Shown: positions 55,614 to 64,000 of the stretch, piece by piece
Layout of the letters: each line of letters begins with the position of its first letter
Position numbering within the stretch: position 1 is the stretch's first letter
NCBI RefSeq assembly: GCF_025631005.1
Contig: NZ_JAOTPL010000012.1
Span: forward strand, 31,453 to 95,452
DNA from: Haoranjiania flava
Lineage (GTDB): Bacteria > Bacteroidota > Bacteroidia > Chitinophagales > Chitinophagaceae
Length of the DNA stretch: 64,000 nucleotides
Direction of reading: 5' to 3'
The notes under the pieces: model-generated
What the model was told of the DNA's origin: nothing
Databases searched by the model: none
What the model saw: the letters and a program-made list of their open reading frames with translations, nothing else
Program-made: the position numbers and the translations under genes

Positions 55614-56147
55614 ATGAAAAGCGATTATAAATTCTTTACCATTGTTGCATTGTTGCTGATGATCATTGCCTTGCTGGTATTTAGAAAAGATGCAGGCATG
55701 ACTGGTGTGCTACTGCCTGAAGGTAATGCTGAAGCCACCGTGAATACAGGATCTCCGAAGAAAGAGCCTAACAGCCGAAATGCAGATGCCGGTAATAAAA
55801 CAGCAACATCGAAAGATATTGCGGCGCTTACCGCAGAAGCAGTAGTGGTACCTTATGTAAAGAAAAACGGGCGGCTGCCTGATTACTACATTACCAAGCA
55901 GGAAGCGCGCAGCCGCGGGTGGATAGCAGTTGACGGCAATCTTTGTGATGCATTGCCCGGGCGCGCCATTGGCGGCGATATATTTTCCAACCGCCAAAGG
56001 AAATTGCCTTCATCACAGGAACGCGTATGGTACGAAGCTGACCTGAACTATGATTGCGGCAGGCGCAATGCAGACAGGCTGGTGTTCTCAAACGATGGAT
56101 TGGTGTACCTTACACACGATCATTACCAAACTTTTGACAAGCAATAA
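55614..56147 (+). CDS. Barnase-like secreted or membrane-anchored ribonuclease
   Basis: A 177-residue protein with one N-terminal hydrophobic segment (residues 7-23) that is either a signal anchor or an uncleaved signal, a 60-residue linker, and a C-terminal guanyl-specific ribonuclease domain closely resembling barnase: LPDYYITKQEARSRGW, GGDIFSNRQRKLPS, YEADLNY and LTHDHYQTF. Catalytic residues correspond to Glu141, Arg155 and His170. Two cysteines (111 and 148) may form a disulfide. The barstar gene follows one base after the stop, so it is a ribonuclease/inhibitor pair. Confidence 0.92.
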   Translation: MKSDYKFFTIVALLLMIIALLVFRKDAGMTGVLLPEGNAEATVNTGSPKKEPNSRNADAGNKTATSKDIAALTAEAVVVPYVKKNGRLPDYYITKQEARSRGWIAVDGNLCDALPGRAIGGDIFSNRQRKLPSSQERVWYEADLNYDCGRRNADRLVFSNDGLVYLTHDHYQTFDKQ

Positions 56148-56148
56148 T

Positions 56149-56427
56149 ATGGAAACAATCAGTTTTGATTTTGACAGGATAGGCACAGAAAAAGATTTTT
56201 ACACAACGGCTGCCCGGCAATTGAAGCTGCCTGAACATTTTGGCAGCAACCTCGACGCGCTCTGGGATGTATTAACGGGCCATATAAGCCTGCCGGTGAA
56301 AATTGATTTCATTAACCTTACCATGAGCCAGCTTGAAACCTTTTCAGATGTGATCGCTGTTTTTGAAGACGCAGCAGGTGAACTCGGCGATGGCTTTGTT
56401 TTTAATTATTCGCTGAAGGGGCTTTGA
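56149..56427 (+). CDS. Barstar family ribonuclease inhibitor
   Basis: A 92-residue cytosolic inhibitor of the barstar family, starting METISFDFDRIGTEKDFY and containing the characteristic LPEHFGSNLDALWDVLTGHI segment and an acidic helix. It begins 2 bases after the ribonuclease stop. Barstar blocks barnase in the cytoplasm before export, which fits this gene order. I used the ATG at 56149 because the longer upstream frame overlaps the ribonuclease. Confidence 0.92.
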   Translation: METISFDFDRIGTEKDFYTTAARQLKLPEHFGSNLDALWDVLTGHISLPVKIDFINLTMSQLETFSDVIAVFEDAAGELGDGFVFNYSLKGL

Positions 56428-56756
56428 TATCGTTGACAGGGGAATGTTCATTTTTATATTTATCAATTACAATATTTAGATATTTGCAGTTCATGGCGCG
56501 GCAGGAATCAATGCTTTTCCATCACATTAAGCAAGCGCAATAGTTTTGTTTTTCTAAACACAAATACAGAAGCGCGAGAATAACTAAATCAATGTTGCGC
56601 CATTGGAGTTTGTACAAAAAATCTTCCTGGTCGATTGACATTTTATTTTGTCAAAACTTGCTTCTGTTATTCTCTTTTTTAGGAAGGTTGGTTATTACAC
56701 AGAAACAAACATGACACGCTTAAATGTATCTTTGTTTTTATCTATACAAAAAAATC

Positions 56757-57308
56757 ATGGAAGAATTCATTTATCAGATCCGCCATATTTACGATATTTC
56801 CGATCAGGCGATGGAACTTTTATTGAGTATTTTTACCGAAGTAAAGAAAAAAAAGGGAACCATAATTGTTCGGGAAGGTGCATCAAATAAGGATATCATA
56901 TTTTTGAAAAAAGGTTTTTCAAGAGCTTATATAAATCAGGATGGTAAAGAAACAACCGTATGGTTTGGCTCAATTGGTAGTCCCACAGGGGCATATCAGG
57001 GTAAAATATCCACTATAAATGTTGAACTATTGGAAGATAGTATATTGCTGATAACTTCCCGAAACCGGCTTGAAGCCTTATTTCAAGAAAATATTGAATT
57101 AGCAAACTGGGGGAGAAAGATAGCTGAATATTATTTACAAATCAATATACATCATTTTTCGCACTACAATGGTCTAGAAGGGAAAGTAAAGTATGAACTT
57201 CTATTAAAAGACTACCCAGAGATTTTTCAAAAGGCAGCAATAAAACACATTGCTTCGTTTTTAAATATTACTCCTCAATCCTTAAGCCGGATCAGGGGCT
57301 CTATGTGA
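56757..57308 (+). CDS. Crp/Fnr family transcriptional regulator
   Basis: A 183-residue regulator with an N-terminal cyclic-nucleotide-binding-like beta-roll (IIVREGASNKDIIFLKKGFSRAY) and a C-terminal winged helix whose recognition helix is in AAIKHIASFLNITPQSLSRIRG. It lacks the conserved Arg/Ser of cAMP binding and has no iron-sulfur cysteines, so its ligand is unknown. The ATG at 56757 (MEEFIYQIRHIYDIS) suits the family; the ORF extends further upstream but that is leader. No operon partner is evident. Confidence 0.87.
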   Translation: MEEFIYQIRHIYDISDQAMELLLSIFTEVKKKKGTIIVREGASNKDIIFLKKGFSRAYINQDGKETTVWFGSIGSPTGAYQGKISTINVELLEDSILLITSRNRLEALFQENIELANWGRKIAEYYLQINIHHFSHYNGLEGKVKYELLLKDYPEIFQKAAIKHIASFLNITPQSLSRIRGSM

Positions 57309-57532
57309 ATTTTGTAGCATATGTTATTTTTTGTGGCTTTATAAGTCCATAGCTTTGTACCAAAGAAATTATACACTATGAAAACTTTTTAGATCTGAAA
57401 CAACACAGCCTGGAAGAATAGAGCTGATATGCATATAAAATCACTTTTACGAATTAATATATTGCAGAACTAAGCTTCCTGGCCAGATCTTGAATTATTT
57501 TCCTGGGAAATATTATATCAAAGGCATAAAGT

Positions 57533-58339
57533 ATGATTACCATGATTGCAGACAATAATTTTATAGAGACAAACCGTAACAGCTGGAATAAACGCACACA
57601 GGAGCATTTCGCTTCCGGTTTTTATAATGTAAAAGGATTTCTGAACGGCGATACTTCGCTGCATCCGCTTGATATTGATTTGCTCGGCGATGTCAAAGGA
57701 AAAAAGATCTTACATCTGCAGTGCCACTTCGGAATGGATTCTATTTCTCTTTCCCGCATGGGCGCAAAAGTTACGGCAGCAGATCTGTCAGACGAGGCTA
57801 TTGCAAAAGCAAGACACCTGGCTGCTAAAACGGGTAGCGATGCAGAATTTATCTGCTGCAATATTTTTGACTTGCCTGATTATCTCAATGATAAATTCGA
57901 CATTGTTTACACCAGTTACGGCGTTATCAACTGGTATCCTGACCTGGATAAGTGGGGTGCATTAATTAGCCGCTATCTGAAACCTCAAGGTAAATTCGTG
58001 ATGGTGGAATTTCACCCCGTTTTATGGATGTTCGATACACAATTTGAGAAGATTGAAGCTGCTTATTCACGTGATGAGCCTTACATTACGCTGTCAGAAA
58101 CTTATACCAATGCCGCTGAAAAAGGGCTATACGAAGAAGTAACCTGGAATCACGGATTATCCAAAGTTTTACAGGCGCTGCTTAACCATGAATTGCAGAT
58201 CATACAGTTTGAAGAATATGATTATTCACCCGTTAACCTGTTCGGAAAAATGACCGAAGCGAACGGTAAATACCGGCTGAAAAATAAAGAAGGATTAATA
58301 CCCATCCTGTTTTCAGTAGTAGCTAAAAAGCAGGATTAA
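57533..58339 (+). CDS. Class I SAM-dependent methyltransferase
   Basis: A 268-residue methyltransferase with the SAM-binding motif I LHLQCHFGMDSISLSRMGAKVTAADLS, then FDIVYTSYGVINWYPDL and GKFVMVEFHPV. The family is broad and the methyl acceptor cannot be inferred. An in-frame ATG at 57542 is a possible alternative start. It is monocistronic, with gene-free sequence on both sides. Confidence 0.85.
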   Translation: MITMIADNNFIETNRNSWNKRTQEHFASGFYNVKGFLNGDTSLHPLDIDLLGDVKGKKILHLQCHFGMDSISLSRMGAKVTAADLSDEAIAKARHLAAKTGSDAEFICCNIFDLPDYLNDKFDIVYTSYGVINWYPDLDKWGALISRYLKPQGKFVMVEFHPVLWMFDTQFEKIEAAYSRDEPYITLSETYTNAAEKGLYEEVTWNHGLSKVLQALLNHELQIIQFEEYDYSPVNLFGKMTEANGKYRLKNKEGLIPILFSVVAKKQD

Positions 58340-58428
58340 AAACCTGCAGATTTGGTTTGAATTACTCCCTCAATTCGAACAATAGGATGTTTTATAAGAG
58401 CCGCTTACAACAACGCTACACTATTGAA

Positions 58429-61158
58429 CTAAAAGGTATAATTAAAAGAAATCAACGAATACCTTCTTAACAATTGATAGGAACTTTGGGAAAAAAAATA
58501 ATCGCCACTTACGTTAAAATCAATCTGATTGGCATTAAGCAGGTTTTTGATGCTCAGATTACCTGACCATTTACTGCCAGCTTTTGCATATCCAAGATAT
58601 AAGTCTAAAAAAGTAGCGGTGGTTGATTTTGACAAAGAACTCCATCGGTATGTATTTATCGTAGGTTTCAGAAACAGGTTCTTATTATACTTCCAGATTG
58701 CGCTTAGGTTGTAATTATTAAATTGGTTAATAATTTTTTGTCTGCCCAGATGAATCGCAGACCTGTTTAGTGAGGCGCCAACCTGGAAATTTACCGGAAT
58801 ATCCAGAGAGGTAATTAAAGAAGTTGCGGTGGAAAAAGTATTAAACAGGTTTTCAGTTACAGGCTCATCATTTATAATTGTATTGAAATTATTCTGTAAT
58901 GCAGATACTGTTGCCCGCCAATTGCTTTTCAAAAAACTTAAATATTTATCAGATTGAAATCTTGCAAAGAAGGTGTGGGTATTGGAATGATGCAAATCGT
59001 GAGAACGAATAAAAGAAATATCATTAGAAGTTATTTTGTTAACATAGGATTTTTCTTCTAATTGAAGGCTGGCGGTTAAACCCATAATCCATTGAATATC
59101 GGTATTGGAATACCTGAACGAAAGTGAAAAATTATCTTTCAAACTATAAGAAATCTTTTGTCCTCCTATTGACATGTTTAAATAATTACTGATTATTCCA
59201 TTCCTATATAAATCTGCTACGGATGATGCCGAATAATCTTTTTTGTAATTGAGCCCCAGGGTACTGTAGAGGAATGGCTTTAACTTTAAAGAAATTCCAG
59301 GCAATAAAAAAATACGACTTTTTTTGTTTGGAGTTTCCTGACTTTGCTCAATACTTTTCGAATAATCGTTAATCACCCGCACATTGGCGGTAAGCTCTTT
59401 TTGCTTCCAGATAATATTGTCCTGTAACTCTGCAAACAAAACATTTTTATTTAGTGAAATATTATTAAAATTTAATTTAGCTGTATTCAGATTTTCTAAT
59501 TCGCCGAAATAGAAAGATGATAAGGCCGCCCGGTTTTTCAGGAAACCTAACGCTCCTGAATAGGTATGATGTTTTTCTTTGCCTACATATTGAAGCCTAC
59601 CTGATAAGATATCTGAATTTGTCTCCACTTCCTGGTGGAGCTGCCAGTCTGTTGGGATGTTAATAAAAGAGAAGCGATTGGTGTCAAGAATCAAATAAGA
59701 GGGTCTGTTATTTTTCATAAAAATAAATTCCCCAAGTAGAGCCTGGTTGCCTGACATTTTTTTGATATAGGTAATTTCGCTTGTTAGTTCTTTAGTGCTT
59801 TCGTTAGAGCTGCCATTGATTGGGTAATAAGTTCCATTGATTGTTTTATCACTCAGTAGAATATTGGTGTTTAATGTATTATTATTCTCTTTTATAGAAA
59901 GATTATAGGAAATGCTCTGCGACGACGTTGGCTGATACCTCAACTGAAGATTTGAATGAATTAGGTTAGGTTTATAACGGTACATATAATTTTCATTAAT
60001 TGAAAACAGGGTATCTGGCAAGTAAAAGGTAGTTTTTTTCGATAAGGATTGCGCTTGTTTGTCCACATTGAGATAGGCATAAAATCTTGCTTTTAAATTT
60101 TTTGCTATGTCAAAATTGAATTGTAGTCCACTGGTAAAAGTCTGGTTATGCAGATACCTGTTTTGCGATATATCCAGATTGGATGGCATTTTTACCTCTA
60201 TCGGGTTTGGAATTTTTGTAGAACCTTCCAACAGATTTATATCATTATCCGCGCCGGCGAAATTATACTGTATGTTGCCCAGTGTGCTTGTGCCTGTATT
60301 ATTCATATTGCCAATCACGGCAACCTTCACTTTTTTTATAAAAGAGAAAATATTGATAGAACAATCATATTTATTTTTTATTCCTAATCCCGCAGCAGCT
60401 TCCCCGAACAATGCCGGTTTTAAATCTTTTTTCAATTTCAGGTTCAAAGCAACTTTGTCTGAAGGCGTAATACCTTTTAGCAGGTTTTCATTTTGAAAGT
60501 TTTCCAATGCTTCAATTTTGTCAATCAGGCCGGCGGAAACGTTTTTTGACAATAAAGTATAATTTTTAGAAAAAAAGTCATCCCCCTCAACTAAAATTTT
60601 ATCTATAGTTTTACCCTTAAAGGAAATGGCTCCGTTTTCAGCCACGGTAATACCCGGTAGTTTCTTCAGTATATCTTCAAGCTTCCGCTCCGTGCCGTCA
60701 GCGTATTTCGACAGATTAAAGACGGTTGTATCGTTGGTCTGCTTGAAACCTTTTACTACAGATTTTACAATTACTTCTTTCAAAGTATGGATTTGTGGTT
60801 CAAGCACAACATCAAGCGAAATTTTTTCTTTATTATTTGGAATTGGTTGAATATTTTTTCTGTAGTTTATTGCCGTAAAAGAAATTACGTACTGCTCGCA
60901 GGAAGCGTTGTTCTGATGATAACTTAATTTGAAGTTCCCGTCTCTATCAGATATTCCAAAAACTAAAATAGAAGAATCTTTACAAGGATTCAAAAGCATG
61001 ATATTAACCCCTGAAATTCCAACTCCGGGTTTCTCAGTTACACGGCCCTCGATAATAATTTCCTGTGCATTTACTGTTGAGTGGCAAAATAGCACAAAGA
61101 AAAAAGCAAGAAGAAACAGGCGTAATTTTTCACTTATAAATTTCAATGGTTTCTTCAA
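58429..61158 (-). CDS. Outer membrane beta-barrel protein with carboxypeptidase-regulatory-like domain (TonB-receptor-like)
   Basis: A 909-residue outer-membrane protein with TTG start and signal peptide ending at TVNAQE. It has an N-terminal carboxypeptidase-regulatory-like domain (about residues 33-115), a plug-like part with LEDILKKLPGITV and DKILVEGDDFFSKNYTLLSK, and a long barrel ending SLISFNYTF. It lacks a clear TonB box, as do many members of the OMP_b-brl_3 group. The start codon overlaps the end of the GLPGLI gene by 29 bases, so the two are cotranslated. Probably a partner in export or uptake of the products of this cluster. Confidence 0.85.
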   Translation of the reverse strand: MKKPLKFISEKLRLFLLAFFFVLFCHSTVNAQEIIIEGRVTEKPGVGISGVNIMLLNPCKDSSILVFGISDRDGNFKLSYHQNNASCEQYVISFTAINYRKNIQPIPNNKEKISLDVVLEPQIHTLKEVIVKSVVKGFKQTNDTTVFNLSKYADGTERKLEDILKKLPGITVAENGAISFKGKTIDKILVEGDDFFSKNYTLLSKNVSAGLIDKIEALENFQNENLLKGITPSDKVALNLKLKKDLKPALFGEAAAGLGIKNKYDCSINIFSFIKKVKVAVIGNMNNTGTSTLGNIQYNFAGADNDINLLEGSTKIPNPIEVKMPSNLDISQNRYLHNQTFTSGLQFNFDIAKNLKARFYAYLNVDKQAQSLSKKTTFYLPDTLFSINENYMYRYKPNLIHSNLQLRYQPTSSQSISYNLSIKENNNTLNTNILLSDKTINGTYYPINGSSNESTKELTSEITYIKKMSGNQALLGEFIFMKNNRPSYLILDTNRFSFINIPTDWQLHQEVETNSDILSGRLQYVGKEKHHTYSGALGFLKNRAALSSFYFGELENLNTAKLNFNNISLNKNVLFAELQDNIIWKQKELTANVRVINDYSKSIEQSQETPNKKSRIFLLPGISLKLKPFLYSTLGLNYKKDYSASSVADLYRNGIISNYLNMSIGGQKISYSLKDNFSLSFRYSNTDIQWIMGLTASLQLEEKSYVNKITSNDISFIRSHDLHHSNTHTFFARFQSDKYLSFLKSNWRATVSALQNNFNTIINDEPVTENLFNTFSTATSLITSLDIPVNFQVGASLNRSAIHLGRQKIINQFNNYNLSAIWKYNKNLFLKPTINTYRWSSLSKSTTATFLDLYLGYAKAGSKWSGNLSIKNLLNANQIDFNVSGDYFFSQSSYQLLRRYSLISFNYTF

Positions 61159-61948
61159 AGTTGATATTTATTTTTACCGGTCTTGAATCAGGGCCCGCAG
61201 CGGCCTCCATTCTTGCTTTTCTAAAACGGTATTGGTCGTCTTTCTTTTTCTCTTCTATTTTTATAAATTCCGTTTTGCTTATTGCGGTCTTGGTTAGGGC
61301 CGCCGGATTGAATATAGCGGAATTGATTTGAAAAGGAACTTGAACTTCTTTTAATAAGAACCGAAATTTACGTGTACTATCCTCCGCTTCCAGAATTAAT
61401 CCCGGTAAGCCATAAAGCTTCCATGGGCCTACGCTTACAGGAATCTCGGGAGCAAACCAGGCTGTCCAATTTCTGCCTAAATAATCCGCATTTGCTTTGA
61501 TTACCTCAAACTTACCGATACGTTTTTTTTCTGTTTCAATTTTCCAGTTAATTGGTTCCAGCTTGTCATCAACTACATAAAAATCCTTCAGGTTAAATAA
61601 GGGCATCCGTGCAAGGATTTTCTTGTTTTGGTGTTGAATTTTATAAATTGAACCGATTGTATCTGCTACTTTAATTGGATACCGCATTCGTAACACTCCC
61701 TCACTACCGCCTCCCGACCTTGAAGTGACGGCAGAATCCGGTAAAGACTGGCGATAAATACTCTCGCTACCATTAAAAAATAGCCAACCGTTGCAGTATA
61801 AATCATCCTGAAACATTTCATCCTTAGGAACTCCTGGTAGTGAGCGATTAATGACAGCATCGTATGTAATCTTGCCTGATTGCGAAAATGCGCAAAAGGG
61901 GATTGTTGAAATAAAAAAAATTATAAGAAATATGAATTTACGGTGCAT
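61130..61948 (-). CDS. GLPGLI family protein
   Basis: A 272-residue exported protein of the GLPGLI family (TIGR01200), named after the motif visible here as WKLYGLPGLILEAEDS near residue 178. It has a signal peptide ending at CAFSQSG and a beta-rich body. Family function is not known; the genes usually stand next to an outer-membrane barrel like the one downstream. Cysteine-poor. It overlaps the barrel gene and lies 70 bases from the four-cysteine peptide gene. Confidence 0.92.
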   Translation of the reverse strand: MHRKFIFLIIFFISTIPFCAFSQSGKITYDAVINRSLPGVPKDEMFQDDLYCNGWLFFNGSESIYRQSLPDSAVTSRSGGGSEGVLRMRYPIKVADTIGSIYKIQHQNKKILARMPLFNLKDFYVVDDKLEPINWKIETEKKRIGKFEVIKANADYLGRNWTAWFAPEIPVSVGPWKLYGLPGLILEAEDSTRKFRFLLKEVQVPFQINSAIFNPAALTKTAISKTEFIKIEEKKKDDQYRFRKARMEAAAGPDSRPVKININFEETIEIYK

Positions 61949-62016
61949 AAAAAGTTTTTAAAGTGAATTACGAACTTAAATTTAATAAACAAACCTTGCC
62001 TATTTATTTTTAAAGA

Positions 62017-62232
62017 TTATGAGCAACCGGCATCAATCATTTTTCCTGCCTTTTCGCAGGCCTCTGCCGTTACCACCGTGCCATCTGCGCACGTAACAGT
62101 TAATTCACATCTCGTGGCTTTTTTAGTTGGTTCATCAGGTGTTTGTAACTTTGGGTTTAAGGTAATTGTATTTGCATTCGAATAAATAAAGGTTCCTATA
62201 GCAAGGAACAATGTTAAAAGAATCTTTTTCAT
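62017..62232 (-). CDS. Small secreted four-cysteine peptide
   Basis: A 71-residue peptide with a signal peptide (MKKILLTLFLAIGTFIYSNA) and a mature part of about 50 residues whose end carries four cysteines: RCELTVTCADGTVVTAEACE and KMIDAGCS. Size, export signal and cysteine pattern suggest a secreted, disulfide-bonded or processed peptide. The ATG lies in ACACATGAAA at the edge of array R5. I do not recognise a family; it neighbours the GLPGLI and barrel genes and may be their substrate, but that is inference. Confidence 0.7.
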   Translation of the reverse strand: MKKILLTLFLAIGTFIYSNANTITLNPKLQTPDEPTKKATRCELTVTCADGTVVTAEACEKAGKMIDAGCS

Positions 62233-62750
62233 GTGTATATAATTTATTTGTTTTTCAGTTGTCACATGGAATAACCATTTTTTTAGATTCCATATTCATT
62301 CGCGGTTGGTATAGATTCTTAATCTTTATGGTTATTTCATGTGTATAAATTTTAGTTCACCGCTTTGCGGCTGTTTTTAATCGTGACATGGAATAGCCTT
62401 TATTCATCCCCGGTTGGTGTGCATATTATTGCTCATGAATATTTCATGTGTATATTTTTTATTTTTTCTTTATGGTCACATGGAATAGCCTTTATTCATT
62501 CGCGGTTGGTATGCAAATTTGTTTATGGCTATTTCATGTGTGTATATTTTATTTGTTTTTTAGTTGCCACATGGAATAACCATTTTTTTAGATTCAATAC
62601 TCATTCCCGGTTAGTACAGATTCCTAATCTTATGGTTATTTCATGTGTATAATTTATTTGTTTTTCAATTGCCACATGGAATAACCAGCTTTTAGATTCA
62701 ATACTCAATCCCGGTTGGTATGCCACTTTGCTTATGGCTATTTCATAATA
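62230..62750. repeat. Palindromic repeat array R5 (five units)
   Basis: Units at 62263-62343 (long), 62385-62450 (short, diverged), 62477-62540 (short), 62568-62647 (long) and 62673-62747 (long start, short end). A CCGC-TTT-GCGG hairpin with T-tail lies at 62360-62380. The array ends exactly at the start codon of the four-cysteine peptide (62232). Orientation relative to the gene is as in the other arrays. Confidence 0.93.
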
Positions 62751-62921
62751 GTAAATTTTGGAAGTTAATAACAGATAATTTTGGAAATTTAATAAAATAA
62801 AACACATAAGCAAGGTTTGGAAATCAAAAATACGTCTGTTAGTTTGTATATAAAATAGCCGGTTAAGACAATTTTTCTGGGTTTTATGCAGAAGGATGAC
62901 TAAATATGATATGCTACCTTT

Positions 62922-63857
62922 TTATTGTCCTTTCTCCTCAGAAGGAGAATATCCAAAAAAGTTCTTGTAAGCTCTGCTAAAATTAAAGGAATTTTCATAT
63001 CCGGTTTCATTAGCAATTTGTTTTAGATTCCAGCCTTCCTTTAAAAGTTTTTTTGCCTTCTGCATTCTCAATGAAATAATATACTGGTTGGGCGTGATAT
63101 TAAATTCCTTTTTAAAATTCCTATCAAGTGTTCTTATAGTATTGTGGAAGAGCTTGGCCAGGGAAGAAGCTTTCATTAAATGGGAATTTGAAAAGTTTTG
63201 TTCTATATACTCTTTTAATTGATAGGTTGTTGAAACTATTTTTTTTGCCGCCTCCTCGTGGTAATAGGAGAATAAACTTTTACTAAACTTCATAACGAAT
63301 AATTCCTGGTCAACATTGTTTATTGAATCAATTACTGTCACACTTTTCAATTCTTTTTTAATGGCAGGGCTGATTAAACAAAGCGGTAAATGCAAACATT
63401 TATTTTTTTCCGGTAAATGCAGTAAAGGAATAAAAACCGGGTATAAACCCCCTTGGCGTTTTATCCAACTCCACCGCGGATTGATATAGAAGAAGCGATG
63501 CATTCCTTTAGAAAATTGGCAACTATAACTGCCAGACTTACAGGTGGCTGCAAAACAGTGGTTCTTCTTTAGTTTTGTTTCATCGATATCAATATGTCCA
63601 TTCAAAAGAAAAATGACAAAAAAACCAGGAATAGTTACCTTACTTTCAATAGTGATTTCTTCGCGGATTTCTAATTCAAAAACTTCAATAAAAAAATGAT
63701 AGTCAGCATAAGATTGCCTAATCAATTTTCCGAAATTAAAGTTGTACAAAACAGGTTTCCCCGCAGGGAAATTGAAGAAAAAATCATCGCCTGATATTTT
63801 ATCTTTTTTCGAAATTGTTGCACACTGGGGTAATATTAGGTCAATGGGTGATTTCAT
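62922..63857 (-). CDS. AraC family transcriptional regulator
   Basis: A 311-residue regulator with a cupin-like N-terminal sensor half and a C-terminal AraC double helix-turn-helix: SSLAKLFHNTIRTLDRNFKKEFNITPNQYIISLRMQKAKKLLKEG, then LKQIANETGYENSFNFSRAYKNFFGYSPSE. It lies upstream of the peptide/GLPGLI/barrel cluster in the same direction, but array R5 and 170 gene-free bases separate them. It may control that cluster. The inducer is unknown. Confidence 0.92.
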   Translation of the reverse strand: MKSPIDLILPQCATISKKDKISGDDFFFNFPAGKPVLYNFNFGKLIRQSYADYHFFIEVFELEIREEITIESKVTIPGFFVIFLLNGHIDIDETKLKKNHCFAATCKSGSYSCQFSKGMHRFFYINPRWSWIKRQGGLYPVFIPLLHLPEKNKCLHLPLCLISPAIKKELKSVTVIDSINNVDQELFVMKFSKSLFSYYHEEAAKKIVSTTYQLKEYIEQNFSNSHLMKASSLAKLFHNTIRTLDRNFKKEFNITPNQYIISLRMQKAKKLLKEGWNLKQIANETGYENSFNFSRAYKNFFGYSPSEEKGQ

Positions 63858-64000
63858 AGATTTTATATTAGGGCCGTAAATTTTGAAATTATTTTTAGCA
63901 CCAAGAACGTCAGCCGCATCACGACAAACTCTTGTTAGCGGTAGTTTAGTGAGGAATCTTTTATCCGTTTAAATATCATATTGTTTTCAGAGATATTACT

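Overview
The window comes from a Bacteroidota chromosome, most likely the Chitinophagaceae or a close relative. The evidence is two SusC/SusD outer-membrane pairs, BatD, a GLPGLI-family protein, AMP nucleosidase of the Bacteroidota type, DUF3127 and DUF4397 proteins, a GH3/beta-lactamase fusion, A-rich starts without clear Shine-Dalgarno sites, and TAnnTTTG-type promoter motifs. No rRNA, tRNA, CRISPR array or intact mobile element was found. Family names rest on reading the translated sequences from memory, not on a search.

Layout. 1-11.7 kb: two carbohydrate-uptake style loci, SusC (cut by the window edge)/SusD/GHL10 lipoprotein and SusC/SusD-like/DUF4397 lipoprotein. 11.7-17.8 kb: a candidate structured RNA, a transposase remnant, a small membrane-associated protein, amn, an HsdR-N-like nuclease-fold protein, ccsA-ccmD, glutamate dehydrogenase, and a decayed HigB-like toxin next to an intact HigA-like antitoxin plus a second orphan antitoxin-like gene. 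18-34 kb: only the N-terminal half of carB, an NYN-LOTUS protein, smc, an SDR reductase, ypdA, proline dehydrogenase, DUF3127, a small beta-barrel, purine nucleoside phosphorylase, a Tet-type MFS pump, a frameshifted pepE and a GH36 alpha-galactosidase. 35.9-43.7 kb: a complete drug-efflux type operon on the minus strand (TetR, TolC, HlyD, two ABC ATPases, a four-helix-bundle protein, two ABC-2 permeases), with two copies of a probable TetR operator. 43.7-54.3 kb: a P-type ATPase, an array of eight hairpin repeats, a PQQ-like propeller protein, pth, batD and the GH3/beta-lactamase fusion. 55-64 kb: aroQ, a barnase/barstar pair, a Crp/Fnr regulator, a methyltransferase, then an outer-membrane barrel / GLPGLI / small four-cysteine secreted peptide cluster with an AraC regulator.

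The most unusual signal is a family of imperfect palindromes in five arrays (about 21.0, 35.7, 37.2, 54.7 and 62.5 kb). All five arrays lie upstream of a gene and in the same orientation relative to it. At three loci the start codon of the downstream gene is the ATG inside the repeat-edge motif ACACATGAAA. Two unit classes differ in sequence but most units keep a small inner hairpin, which suggests selection on RNA structure. Other notable points are the split carB, the decayed toxin with a retained antitoxin, the paired TetR operators, and the secreted cysteine peptide cluster.
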